Positions 24,773-33,531 of a stretch of DNA of 34,437 nt are shown in pieces. Where the stretch lies: NCBI GenBank assembly GCA_030655535.1, contig JAURVK010000097.1, forward strand, positions 1 to 34,437. The letters run 5' to 3'. The stretch's first letter is position 1, and every line of letters begins with the position of its first letter. Below the pieces are notes generated by a model. It was not told the DNA's origin and searched no databases. It saw only the letters and a list, made by a program, of their open reading frames with translations. The DNA is from Methylobacter sp. GTDB lineage: Bacteria; Pseudomonadota; Gammaproteobacteria; Methylococcales; Methylomonadaceae. The position numbers and the translations under genes were made by a program.

Positions 24773-25781
24773 TGTCCGTCCCTGCCCGTGCCCCTGCGGG
24801 CGCTTCGCGTGTTAATCCGCTCCCGGCGGATTGATCATCACTGTCCGTCCCTGCCCGTGCCCCTGCGGGCGCTTCGCCTACTAACCCGCTCCCGGAAGAT
24901 TGGTCATTGGGGTGAGGTTTGGAGGCTTCCGGTGTTGGTTTTGTAGTCAGCGAAACGGGGGATGAGTCGCTCCAGACAATCAGCAATTCTCTGTTTCGAT
25001 CCAGCATGGCTTTGGGGGTGGCGGTAATGTTGACGAAAGGTTTGTTCGTTATTGGGGTGAAATCGTCGACCACGGCCACCGGATAACCCGATGGAAAAGT
25101 ACCGCCTAAACCCGATGTTATCAGCAAGTCGCCGGGGCGAATATCCGCATTATTGGGTAAAAAAGGCAAGTTAAGCCGGTTTAGCTGTCCGCTGCCTACA
25201 GCAATAGTCAGCAGGCCGTTGCGATTGACCTGTACGGGGATGGCGTGATTCGGGTCGGTAATTAACATGATTTCAGAACTGAATGGCAAGGCACGAAAAA
25301 CTTGCCCGACCACGCCATTTGCATCCAATACCGGTTGTTGGGGATGGACGCCGAAACGCGTACCTTTGTTGACTACCACTATATGTTCGTAGGGTGCCAT
25401 ATTGATCGACAATAATTCTGCGATCAGCAATTGTTCGCCCAGTTTAAAGGAGTTTTCCAATAATGCACGTAGACGAATGTTTTCTTTTTCCAGAGAATCA
25501 AATTTAAGTAATCGAGTTTTATCGATAAACTGTTCTTCGCGTAAGCGGGTGTTTTCACGTTTCAAAGTCGAATATGAACTGACGGAGTGGGCGGTTTGCT
25601 CGATCAATACTGACGGTAAGTCGATCAAATATTTTATTGGGTCGACAACAACGGATAACGTGGCTCGGAGCGAGTCCAATCGATGACTTCTGTATTCAGT
25701 TATCAGTAAAGCCACTGAAGCAATTATGGCTACAAGCAGGCGGGTGTTGATGGACGGTCCGGTAGCAAATAAAAGTTTTAT
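24762..25781 (-). CDS. mreC: Rod shape-determining protein MreC, apparent ATA start
   Basis: MreC is a bitopic periplasmic scaffold linking MreB to PBP2. The periplasmic coiled coil (STLKRENTRLREEQF..LEKENIRLRALLEN) and beta domains (VVNKGTRFGVHPQQPV, ITDPNHAIPVQVNRNG, TSGLGGTFPSGYPVAVV) are clear. The first canonical start is a GTG at 25715, but that would remove most of the membrane anchor. Upstream in frame the sequence KLLFATGPSINTRLLVAII aligns with the N-terminus of E. coli MreC (MKPIFSRGPSLQIRLILAV), and the Met position falls on an ATA codon at 25779-25781. An AAGAGG ribosome site lies nine bases before it. I therefore place the start there, giving 339 residues, with 25715 as the fallback. 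The C-terminus carries a 23-residue tandem repeat. Confidence 0.85.
   Translation of the reverse strand: MKLLFATGPSINTRLLVAIIASVALLITEYRSHRLDSLRATLSVVVDPIKYLIDLPSVLIEQTAHSVSSYSTLKRENTRLREEQFIDKTRLLKFDSLEKENIRLRALLENSFKLGEQLLIAELLSINMAPYEHIVVVNKGTRFGVHPQQPVLDANGVVGQVFRALPFSSEIMLITDPNHAIPVQVNRNGLLTIAVGSGQLNRLNLPFLPNNADIRPGDLLITSGLGGTFPSGYPVAVVDDFTPITNKPFVNITATPKAMLDRNRELLIVWSDSSPVSLTTKPTPEASKPHPNDQSSGSGLVGEAPAGARAGTDSDDQSAGSGLTREAPAGARAGTDSDE
24766..24903 (-). repeat. 69-bp direct repeat in the 3' end of mreC, two copies
   Basis: Two adjacent copies (24766-24834 and 24835-24903) share a long identical block starting TCATCACTGTCCGTCCCTGC. The 69-bp period keeps frame and gives a 23-residue repeat with the core EAPAGARAGTDSD. 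Within each copy GCCCCTGCGGGC can form a small hairpin, so a REP-like origin is possible. The left copy contains the mreD start region. Confidence 0.9.
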
Positions 25782-25799
25782 AGCGGGATGCCTCTTTAT

Positions 25800-26072
25800 G
25801 TAGGTTGGGTTGGGCGCGTCCCTTCGGCTGCGCTCAGGACAGGCCTTTTGCGCCGTAACCCAACGGGGGCGGCATTGGTTTGTCGGGTTACGCTACGCTG
25901 CTCCTGCATTGCTCTCGGCAACTGCTCCCTGCGTTGCTCTACCTCCTGCATAATCCACATGGATGCGGAGAATGCAGATTTTGCATAACGCCATGGATGG
26001 CGTGTAGTAGAGCAACGCAGGAGCAGTTGCCGAGGAGCAAAAATCTGTCCTTGCAGTCGTAACCCGGCCTAC
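25800..26072. mobile_element. 273-bp MITE/REP-like element between mreB and mreC
   Basis: The ends GTAGGTTGGGTT (25800-25811) and AACCCGGCCTAC (26061-26072) are inverted repeats with 10 of 12 matches. Inside lies a long inverted repeat, 25909-25942 against 26007-26040, nearly perfect over 34 bases with two single-base indels. A second stem pairs the left end with GTAACCCAAC (25855-25864). No protein-coding frame with homology is seen. These features fit a non-autonomous mobile or composite repeat element that has entered the operon. The transcript of mreB would have to read through it to reach mreC. The remaining gap bases up to 26110 hold nothing recognised. Confidence 0.7.
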
Positions 26073-26110
26073 TTGCCGCCTAAATAAATGATTTAAAAGA
26101 TGACGCTTGA

Positions 26111-27193
<1,083 letters not shown>

Positions 27194-27283
27194 CTATCAA
27201 TCAAGCGGGTATTTGAGCAAGATATAAAGTATTATAAACATATTAATTATAGAGTCTCTGAAATTTTTTATTGGGAGTTAATC

Positions 27284-27571
27284 GTGTCTTTAACAGTAAG
27301 TGAAGTCAAAGATTGTGCACATTTAGCGCGACTGGGAATAGAGGAGCGGGACGTAGGCTCTTATGCAAAAGATTTGTCCGGGATGTTGGATTTGATGACG
27401 CAGATGAGCGATCTTGACACCGATGGCGTCGAGCCTATGGCTCACCCGATGGACCAAGTGCAAAGATTGCGTGCCGATGTAGTCACCGAGCAAGTCGACC
27501 GCGAAAAATTTCAGGCTATTGCGCCACAAGTAGAAGCGGGGCTTTATCTAGTACCCAAAGTCATCGAGTAA
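27284..27571 (+). CDS. gatC: Asp/Glu-tRNA amidotransferase subunit C
   Basis: GatC is the small subunit that wraps around GatA and GatB in the complex that converts Glu-tRNA(Gln) or Asp-tRNA(Asn) to the amide forms. The 95-residue protein has VSEVKDCAHLARLGIEERD, DLDTDGVEPMAHPM and the C-terminal VEAGLYLVPKVIE. The start was set at the GTG at 27284, six bases after a GGAG ribosome site; the frame continues 38 codons further left but without homology. gatA follows after 18 bp. It is divergent from mreB. Confidence 0.95.
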   Translation: MSLTVSEVKDCAHLARLGIEERDVGSYAKDLSGMLDLMTQMSDLDTDGVEPMAHPMDQVQRLRADVVTEQVDREKFQAIAPQVEAGLYLVPKVIE

Positions 27572-27589
27572 CGGAAAAAAATAACACAT

Positions 27590-29041
27590 ATGTATAACAA
27601 AACAATTGCAGAATTAGCCAAGGGTCTGCGTTCCGGTGAATTTTCCAGCGTGGAATTGACCTCGGCCTTTTTAGACCGGATTAAGCAACACCGCTCACTT
27701 AATGCCTATATCACGGTCACCGAAGACTTGGCCTTGCAGCAAGCCAAAGCCGCCGATCTAAGGCTGGCAACAGGCGAGGCGGAACTGTTAACCGGCATCC
27801 CGATGGCGCAAAAAGATATTTTTTGCACCGAGGGCGTTAAAACCAGCTGCGGTTCAAAAATGCTGGATAATTTTATTGCACCCTATAATGCAACGGTGGT
27901 GGCTAAATTTAATGACGCCGGTGCGGTGATGCTGGGCAAGCTGAACATGGACGAGTTTGCGATGGGCTCATCCAACGAAACCAGCTATTACGGTTCTGTC
28001 AAAAACCCCTGGGATACTCATACCGTACCCGGCGGATCTTCCGGCGGTTCGGCGGCAGCCGTTGCAGCACGGCTTGCAGTTTGCGCGACAGGCACCGATA
28101 CCGGCGGCTCGATACGCCAGCCCGCAGCCCTTTGCGGCATTACCGGATTAAAACCGACCTACGGCCGGGTGTCCCGTTACGGCATGATTGCTTATGCTTC
28201 CAGTCTGGATCAAGGCGGGCCGATGACCCGCAGCGCCGAAGATTCGGCTATCATGTTGCAAACCATGGCCGGTTTCGATGACAAAGATTCAACCAGCGTC
28301 GATTTGCCGGTTCCCGATTATAGGGCCGGCTTAAGCAACAGCCTTGAAGGCTTAAAAATCGGCCTGCCCAAAGAATTTTTCGGCGAAGGATTGAACAGCG
28401 ATGTGGCCGCAACCATTGAAGCCGCTATCGACGAATGCCGGAAGTTAGGCGCCACGGTAACTGAAATATCGATGCCCAGTCTTAAGCTGGCCATTCCGGC
28501 GTATTATGTGATTGCTCCGGCCGAATGCTCCGCCAACCTGTCGCGTTTTGACGGCGTGCGTTTCGGCTATCGCTGTGAAAATCCGGCGGATTTAACGGAT
28601 CTCTATACCCGCTCGCGCGGCGAAGGCTTCGGCAAGGAAGTTAAGCGTCGTATTCTGATGGGCACTTATGCGCTGTCGGCAGGTTATTACGATGCTTATT
28701 ATATTAAGGCGCAAAAAATTCGCCGTCTGATCAGCGAAGACTTCAAAAGGGCGCTGTCCGAAGTCGATGTGATGATGGGGCCGGTCACGCCGTCAACTGC
28801 CTTCGGTATCGGCGAGAAAATCGGCAATCCGATTGAAATGTATTTGTCCGATATTTACACCATTGCGATCAATCTTGCCGGTGTTCCGGCGATGTCGGTT
28901 CCGGCAGGATTTGCAAAAGGACTGCCTGTCGGTTTGCAGATTATCGGCAATTATTTTGCCGAAGATAAATTGTTGAATATTGCCCATCAGTACCAGCAAG
29001 TCACCGATTGGCATTTACGTATCCCTAAAGGTTTCGAATAA
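27590..29041 (+). CDS. gatA: Asp/Glu-tRNA amidotransferase subunit A
   Basis: GatA is the amidase that frees ammonia from glutamine for transamidation. The Ser-cisSer-Lys triad regions are clear: the lysine in [14 protein letters not shown] and the serines in [16 protein letters not shown] and [16 protein letters not shown]. The downstream [19 protein letters not shown] segment is the family signature. The length of 483 residues matches known GatA. It sits between gatC and, after 12 bp, the Uma2-family gene, which separates it from gatB. Confidence 0.97.
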   Translation: MYNKTIAELAKGLRSGEFSSVELTSAFLDRIKQHRSLNAYITVTEDLALQQAKAADLRLATGEAELLTGIPMAQKDIFCTEGVKTSCGSKMLDNFIAPYNATVVAKFNDAGAVMLGKLNMDEFAMGSSNETSYYGSVKNPWDTHTVPGGSSGGSAAAVAARLAVCATGTDTGGSIRQPAALCGITGLKPTYGRVSRYGMIAYASSLDQGGPMTRSAEDSAIMLQTMAGFDDKDSTSVDLPVPDYRAGLSNSLEGLKIGLPKEFFGEGLNSDVAATIEAAIDECRKLGATVTEISMPSLKLAIPAYYVIAPAECSANLSRFDGVRFGYRCENPADLTDLYTRSRGEGFGKEVKRRILMGTYALSAGYYDAYYIKAQKIRRLISEDFKRALSEVDVMMGPVTPSTAFGIGEKIGNPIEMYLSDIYTIAINLAGVPAMSVPAGFAKGLPVGLQIIGNYFAEDKLLNIAHQYQQVTDWHLRIPKGFE

Positions 29042-29053
29042 GGAGAAACGCTC

Positions 29054-29659
29054 ATGGCAAAAATCATCGAACTTTCGCAACTGGATTTGAACGGTACTTA
29101 CAGCTATGCCGATTATCTGACCTGGCGGCTGGATGAAACGGTTGAGCTGTTCAAGGGCAAGATCATGGCGATGTCGCCAGCACCCAGTTTGAAACACCAG
29201 AGTATTATTACCAATCTGGGTGGCAGTCTTTATCCGTATTTTCACAAGAGTCCCTGCAAGCTTTTTTATGCCCCCTTTGATGTCAAACTCTACAACAGCA
29301 AAAAATCGAAACTGGCAGACGAAGATGTGCACAGCGTCGTCCAGCCTGATTTATGCGTCATTTGCGATAAAGAAAAACTCACCGAACAAGGCTGCAACGG
29401 CGCGCCGGACTGGATTATCGAAGTGCTATCGCCTGGGAACAACAAGAAAGAAATGCGCCTTAAATTCGACCTTTATCAAGAAAACGGCGTCACCGAGTAC
29501 TGGCTGGTTTATCCCTACGAACAAGCGGTCTATCAATTTGTGCTGAGCCAGGATACCGAAAAATATCAATTATTCGCCATGCATGCCGGCGATGACATCG
29601 CGAAACCGTATCTTTTTCCTGAGCTGGACATCGATCTGGCCGACGTTTTTGCCGAATAA
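29054..29659 (+). CDS. Uma2-family (DUF820) putative endonuclease
   Basis: The 201-residue protein has the DUF820/Uma2 layout of a PD-(D/E)xK nuclease-like fold: YADYLTWRLDETVELFKGKI near the start, SPAPSLKHQSIITNLG, VVQPDLCVICDKEKL with the acidic residue, APDWIIEVLSPGNNKKEM with the E-x-L(S)P motif, and KFDLYQENGVTEYWLVYP. Family members are abundant in cyanobacteria and some proteobacteria; their role is largely unknown. The gene has its own ribosome site (AGGAGAAA) and lies 12 bp after gatA and 15 bp before gatB, so it is probably carried in the gat transcript. Its presence there is unusual and suggests insertion into the operon. Confidence 0.85.
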   Translation: MAKIIELSQLDLNGTYSYADYLTWRLDETVELFKGKIMAMSPAPSLKHQSIITNLGGSLYPYFHKSPCKLFYAPFDVKLYNSKKSKLADEDVHSVVQPDLCVICDKEKLTEQGCNGAPDWIIEVLSPGNNKKEMRLKFDLYQENGVTEYWLVYPYEQAVYQFVLSQDTEKYQLFAMHAGDDIAKPYLFPELDIDLADVFAE

Positions 29660-29674
29660 CTAAGGAACACCTAA

Positions 29675-31111
29675 ATGAACTCACAATGGGAAACAGTCAT
29701 CGGCCTGGAAATCCACGCCCAACTCGCCACCAAATCAAAAATCTTTTCCGGGGCTTCCACCGCTTACGGTGCGGAACCCAATACCCAAGCCTGCGCGGTC
29801 GATTTAGGCTTGCCGGGCGTGTTGCCGGTATTGAATGAAGAAGCCGTACGCATGGCGGTCGTCTTCGGCATGGCCGTAGAGGCGCATATCGCACCGTATT
29901 CGGTGTTCGCCAGAAAAAATTATTTTTACCCCGACTTGCCGAAAGGCTATCAAATCAGCCAGATGGAACTGCCTATCGTCGGTATCGGCCATTTGGATAT
30001 TGACGTTGACGGCGTAAATAAACGCATCGGCATCACCCGCGCCCATCTGGAAGAAGACGCGGGCAAATCGTTGCATGGCAGCTTTCACGGCTTGACCGGG
30101 ATCGATTTAAACCGCGCCGGTACGCCGTTGCTGGAAATCGTGTCCGAACCGGAAATGAGTTCGGCTAAAGAAGCCGTGGCCTACATGAGGAAAATGCACG
30201 AACTGGTGCGTTATCTGGGTATCTGCGACGGCAATATGCAGGAAGGTTCGTTCCGCTGCGATGCCAACGTATCGGTGCGTCCCAAAGGTCAAAAAGAATT
30301 CGGCACACGGGCTGAAATCAAAAACATCAACTCGTTCAGGTTTGTCGAAAAAGCCATCAATCACGAAGTCGAGCGGCAAATAGAGTTGATAGAAAGCGGC
30401 GGTAAAGTGGTTCAGGAAACCCGGCTTTATGATTCCGACAAGGATGAAACCCGTTCCATGCGCAGTAAGGAAGAGGCTAACGATTACCGGTATTTCCCCG
30501 ATCCCGACCTGCTGCCGGTGCTTATCGACGAAGACTTTAAGGCGCAAATAAAAGCCCAATTACCGGAATTGCCCCAGGCAAAAAAACAGCGTTTTAAGGA
30601 TGATTATGCGCTGGATGAGGAGAACGCCACCCTGCTGACATCCTCCCGGCAGCTGGCTGATTATTTCGAAACCGTGGTTAAGGAATCGGGCTGCGTAGCA
30701 AAAATTTGCGCCAACTGGGTGACCGGCGACTTGTTAGCGGCGCTTAACAAGGCCGGTTTGGAAATTACCGATTCGCCGGTCAGTCACGAGCGCCTGGCAG
30801 GATTGTTAAAGCGTATCAGCGACGACACCATTTCAGGCAAAATAGCCAAGCAGGTATTCGAGGAGCTCTGGCAAGGCACCGCGACCGCCGATCAAATTAT
30901 CGAAGCCAAAGGCCTGAAACAAATCACCGATACCGGCGCGATAGAAGCCATTATCGATAAAATCATTGCCGATAACCTGGATCAGGTTGAGCAATACCGT
31001 AGCGGCAAAGATAAAGTCTTCGGCTTTTTTGTCGGGCAGGTGATGAAAGAAATGCAGGGCAAGGCCAATCCCGGCGAAGTCAACAAAATGCTTAAGGACA
31101 AGTTAAAGTGA
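29675..31111 (+). CDS. gatB: Asp/Glu-tRNA amidotransferase subunit B
   Basis: GatB binds the mischarged tRNA, phosphorylates the acyl group and accepts ammonia from GatA. The 478-residue protein opens with [20 protein letters not shown] and has [36 protein letters not shown], the signature EEDAGKSLH and [19 protein letters not shown]. The C-terminal YqeY-like tail domain (about 330-478) ends with [26 protein letters not shown] lies before the ATG. It completes the gatCAB set. The 148-bp gap after it holds dispersed-repeat-like sequence (GGCTGAACGGAGTCGAAGCC) and no gene. Confidence 0.97.
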   Translation: MNSQWETVIGLEIHAQLATKSKIFSGASTAYGAEPNTQACAVDLGLPGVLPVLNEEAVRMAVVFGMAVEAHIAPYSVFARKNYFYPDLPKGYQISQMELPIVGIGHLDIDVDGVNKRIGITRAHLEEDAGKSLHGSFHGLTGIDLNRAGTPLLEIVSEPEMSSAKEAVAYMRKMHELVRYLGICDGNMQEGSFRCDANVSVRPKGQKEFGTRAEIKNINSFRFVEKAINHEVERQIELIESGGKVVQETRLYDSDKDETRSMRSKEEANDYRYFPDPDLLPVLIDEDFKAQIKAQLPELPQAKKQRFKDDYALDEENATLLTSSRQLADYFETVVKESGCVAKICANWVTGDLLAALNKAGLEITDSPVSHERLAGLLKRISDDTISGKIAKQVFEELWQGTATADQIIEAKGLKQITDTGAIEAIIDKIIADNLDQVEQYRSGKDKVFGFFVGQVMKEMQGKANPGEVNKMLKDKLK

Positions 31112-31259
31112 GTCGGTTAAAAGTCTTTTACCCTTAAGTTGTCGTCCGAAATAAGCCTGTTTGAGCAAAAACGAAAATAGGCGTTTCCGGCGACAAGTCT
31201 AATTGTCGTTGGCTGAACGGAGTCGAAGCCTAAAGCGAAGCGATGGGCGACCACAAAGC

Positions 31260-31577
31260 TCAGAATCCCCGAAACAGAAAGTCCAGCGCCGCAGTAATTT
31301 CAAACTGTCTGGCTGCAAGCGACGCGACCGGCGTTTTTAGTAAACGTAGCGGCACGGCGGCCAGCTTGGGTGTTTCCAGCAGGCATTCGACACCTTCTAT
31401 CTCGAACGTCGGGGTAAGATTAGCGGGAAGATTGACGACAGGAAAATGGTCGCGTCTGCGTAGCGGCACTACAATCCGGGTTTCCAGTCCGTGTAACAAA
31501 TCGCTTTGGATGTCCAGAAGATACGGCGTCACTGCCGCATGTTCACTATTATTTCGATAGACATCAAAACGGGGCAT
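31260..31577 (-). CDS. ccdB: CcdB-family toxin
   Basis: CcdB poisons DNA gyrase. The 105-residue protein, started at the Met of MPRFDVYRNNSEHAAVTPYL, has the CcdB pattern YLLDIQSDLLHGLETRIVVPL, LTPTFEIEGVECLLET and the C-terminal FEITAALDFLFRGF. In the F-plasmid toxin the last residues are W-G-I and the Trp is needed for gyrase binding; here the aligned position is Arg in FRGF. Many chromosomal relatives also differ there, so activity is uncertain. The antitoxin gene ends one base before this start codon. The frame is open 13 codons further upstream, inside ccdA. Confidence 0.88.
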   Translation of the reverse strand: MPRFDVYRNNSEHAAVTPYLLDIQSDLLHGLETRIVVPLRRRDHFPVVNLPANLTPTFEIEGVECLLETPKLAAVPLRLLKTPVASLAARQFEITAALDFLFRGF

Positions 31578-31578
31578 A

Positions 31579-31818
31579 TTAAAACGACCGCCATGAGTCC
31601 AATGGCAAGCCTTCATCCGCTACAGTTTGATTATAAGCGGCGATAAAATCGGCGTTATCCTGCTGCCAGCGTCGTTCGCGTTCATTACGCACCAGTTCAC
31701 GCAAGAATTGGTCGCAAGACTGCGAAATATTGATGCCCAAAGCCCTCGCTTCGGTTAATACATCAGACGAGAGGGTTATGTTGGTTGCTTTTTTGGTGGT
31801 ATTGGCTAGGGCTTGCAT
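31579..31818 (-). CDS. ccdA: CcdA-family antitoxin
   Basis: CcdA neutralises CcdB and, with it, represses the operon. The 79-residue protein started at MQALANTTKKATNITLSSDV has a ribbon-helix-helix N-terminus (TNITLSSDVLTEARALGINIS) and a CcdA C-terminus with RWQQDNADFIAAYNQTVADEGLPLDSWRSF spread over residues 50-79. That end is the part that binds the toxin in the F system. The start at 31818 was preferred over one 12 codons upstream because family proteins begin here. One base separates its stop from the ccdB start. Confidence 0.9.
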   Translation of the reverse strand: MQALANTTKKATNITLSSDVLTEARALGINISQSCDQFLRELVRNERERRWQQDNADFIAAYNQTVADEGLPLDSWRSF

Positions 31819-31939
31819 TGTATGAATCCGACTATGTTGTATTGGTGTGCGCATTATACAGCAACATACAAACGGTTACGCCCTGCAAAATATTTATTTT
31901 TATGAACTGCTCACGCCTTTTTTAATCGCAAAGCCAATT

Positions 31940-32001
31940 CCAAAGCGAGCTTTGGACTTCAGAAAGTGTGACTGTCGGAGTTCAAAGCTTGCTTTGAACT
32001 C
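31940..32001. repeat. Two adjacent hairpins between ccdA and the RAYT gene
   Basis: CCAAAGC and GCTTTGG (31940-31955) form one hairpin. GAGTTCAAAGC (31978-31988) and GCTTTGAACTC (31991-32001) form a second, perfect 11-bp stem with only two bases between. They lie just past the 3' end of the transposase gene. Paired hairpins of this kind beside a RAYT gene fit REP/BIME units. Confidence 0.6.
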
Positions 32002-32038
32002 TATAAGAGCGAGCATCAGATGGGATATTCACCCATTC

Positions 32039-32755
32039 TTACCGATGTCCAGCGTGTGCGCTCGACCAAGGCCAATCATGCACCTCCCCACAAAGTCCGG
32101 CTTTTACCGGATTGTTGTGAATATAATCGATTGTGCTGTGGAAGTGCTTTTCATCACGAATATAACGATCCCAATATTCACGCATCCAAAACTGATTTTT
32201 AGTCGCACCAGTAGCCACGGGAACGCCGAGCCCCAGCTCGGCATTATGTGAAATAGCCCAACTCCCAGTAAAAGACTTCCACGACTGTAAAATATTCGGC
32301 AAACTAATCGCAGGTTCAATCAACACATGAACATGATTGGGCATAATACACCACGCGATCAAACGATAACGCTCGCCATCAAATATTTGCAAGGTTTGCT
32401 GCATCACTTCCGCCATGCGTGGATGAGCCAAGGCGCAGCAGCCCAAACCGGCATCCAGCCATTGCTCTATTTTCTTACGTCGTTCACGCTCGCGCATCGA
32501 AATGGGTATTTGCACAAGCTCCTGTTCCAATTGTTTCAACACTGTTTGCGGTAGAGAATCGGCAAGACGAAAAGTAATAAATTGCACAATATCCGGTACA
32601 TCCAAATGCGGCAAATAGCCCCTGCTATACCAACCCTTGGGAGCGCGGGCTTGGGCCGGGGCCGGAACGCCGAGCCCCAGCTCGGCTTCTTCCCTTTTAA
32701 CTTTCTGATTGTTTGTCGCGCCAAGCTGGGGCTTGGCGTTCCCTGGATTGATCAT
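32039..32755 (-). CDS. REP-associated tyrosine transposase (RAYT, Y1-type) carrying REP insertions
   Basis: The 238-residue frame has the IS200/IS605-like Y1 transposase core: IVQFITFRLADSLPQ, WCIMPNHVHVLIEP with the HUH metal site, FWMREYWDRYIRDEKHFH and the catalytic-tyrosine helix TIDYIHNNPVKAGL. RAYTs mobilise REP palindromes. The frame contains three REP-like palindromes, read as NAKPQLG (residues 6-12), AELGLGVP (about 24-31) and AELGLGVP again (about 170-177). The third lies between the usual SWKSFTGSWA and QFWMREYW segments, where relatives have no such insert. The first two only lengthen the N-terminus, so the ancestral start may be near GWYSRGYLPHLD (residue 41). Activity is uncertain. 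Confidence 0.85.
   Translation of the reverse strand: MINPGNAKPQLGATNNQKVKREEAELGLGVPAPAQARAPKGWYSRGYLPHLDVPDIVQFITFRLADSLPQTVLKQLEQELVQIPISMRERERRKKIEQWLDAGLGCCALAHPRMAEVMQQTLQIFDGERYRLIAWCIMPNHVHVLIEPAISLPNILQSWKSFTGSWAISHNAELGLGVPVATGATKNQFWMREYWDRYIRDEKHFHSTIDYIHNNPVKAGLCGEVHDWPWSSAHAGHR
32219..32242. repeat. REP palindrome copy A, inside the RAYT gene
   Basis: The palindrome centres on GCCGAGCCCCAGCTCGGC, preceded by GGGAAC on the plus strand. It is within the coding frame of the transposase and keeps it open. Copies B (32664-32686) and C (32720-32742) are near-identical. Confidence 0.85.
32664..32686. repeat. REP palindrome copy B, in the 5' part of the RAYT frame
   Basis: The sequence matches copy A over 23 bases (GGAACGCCGAGCCCC followed by AGCTCGGC) and has the same orientation. 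Together with copy C it makes an inverted pair separated by about 33 bp, the layout of a BIME. Confidence 0.85.
32720..32742. repeat. REP palindrome copy C, inverted, at the RAYT start
   Basis: GCCAAGCTGGGGCTTGGC followed by GTTCC is the inverted form of copies A and B with two compensating changes in the stem. Paired changes that keep the stem argue for selection on the hairpin. Confidence 0.85.
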
Positions 32756-32837
32756 TACAATTGAATCCTTCTATTCAGTAGATTGTGCATCACACCCTGT
32801 TTGAGGTGTCGTGGAACAAGGTGCATTATTCGTGACT

Positions 32838-33296
32838 TTAAGTCAGGCGCATCGACTGAATCTGCGCGATCGCGATCGGATGCCCCAAAGAAGCAGCTTT
32901 GGCTGTCCACATAATGGCCAGATTATCGTCTTTAGCCAAGCCGTTACCTTCCAAATAACAACTTCCCAGCAACTGCATGGCGTCGGGAAAATGTTGCTTG
33001 GCCGCCAGTTCCAGCCAATAAACGGCGCTTTTCGGTTTGTTTTTTTCTAAAAAAAGCAATGCCAAATCGTTTTGGGCGGCTGCATCTCCTGCGTCGGCGC
33101 ATTTGATAAGCTCAATATCATCCGGATTAAGGGGGATGCAAATGTCGTGTTTGATCGAGTCGAAACAGATCATGGTCCTGTAATAAGCCTCGTTATCGGT
33201 CGCGCACTGTAATGTGCCGTCGGCAAGGCGGCGTCTTATGGTGCGCACGCTCCATTCGGTTAACGTGGTCGCGGCTTGTAGGCTGAGGTGTTGCAT
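32838..33296 (-). CDS. HTH-like and Sel1-repeat protein
   Basis: The 152-residue protein starts with a helix-turn-helix-like stretch (LQAATTLTEWSVRTIRRRLADGTL, residues 6-29) and continues with Sel1/TPR-like repeats: GDAAAQNDLALLFLEKNKPKSAVYW, then HFPDAMQLLGSCYLEGNGLAKDD and the partial AIMWTAKAASLGHPIAIA. Sel1 repeats mediate protein contacts. There is no signal peptide. It is divergent from pilA across a 296-bp gap with repeats and a sigma-54-type promoter, so a link to pilin regulation is possible but unproven. The Sel1 assignment is firm; the DNA-binding reading is tentative. Confidence 0.75.
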   Translation of the reverse strand: MQHLSLQAATTLTEWSVRTIRRRLADGTLQCATDNEAYYRTMICFDSIKHDICIPLNPDDIELIKCADAGDAAAQNDLALLFLEKNKPKSAVYWLELAAKQHFPDAMQLLGSCYLEGNGLAKDDNLAIMWTAKAASLGHPIAIAQIQSMRLT

Positions 33297-33330
33297 GCGA
33301 CATCCCTAGTTTAAAATGAAAGCAGGTGTT

Positions 33331-33390
33331 TGGCAGGGCTTTTTGATGGGCATTTTAGCATGGCAGGGTTTTTTGGCAGGCATTTTTACC
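33331..33390. repeat. Two tandem 30-bp repeats upstream of pilA
   Basis: TGGCAGGGCTTTTTGATGGG (33331) recurs 30 bases later as TGGCAGGGTTTTTTGGCAGG (33361), with the match continuing into a GCATTTT segment. The 30-bp period is about three helical turns, so bound proteins would face the same side of the DNA. It could be a duplicated binding site or simply a repeat. Confidence 0.55.
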
Positions 33391-33393
33391 TTT

Positions 33394-33450
33394 GTGGGGG
33401 CGAATTTATTCGCCGGAGGCGACTGCCGACAGTAGGCGCGTTAGGCGAAG
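33394..33450. repeat. REP-like palindrome between the Sel1 gene and pilA
   Basis: GTGGGGGCGA (33394-33403) followed by ATTTATTCGCC forms a small inner hairpin, and GGGGGCGA pairs with TCGCCCCC near 33441-33449. The GTGGGGGCGAATTTATTCGC form resembles REP elements of pseudomonads. It lies about 80 bp upstream of the sigma-54 promoter candidate. Confidence 0.6.
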
Positions 33451-33531
33451 TCGCCCCCATGTTAAGGCTGCTTACCGGCCTTGAGCCGTTGCAAGCTTAT
33501 CTGAAAATAGAATGGCGATGTGTTATAAGAT

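Noticed and set aside
24766-24903. Possible CRISPR-like array
   Set aside because: Only two directly adjacent units without spacers, in frame within mreC; it is a tandem coding repeat.
25788-26062. Short plus-strand frames in the mreB-mreC gap
   Set aside because: They follow the inverted repeats of the element and show no protein-like composition or homology.
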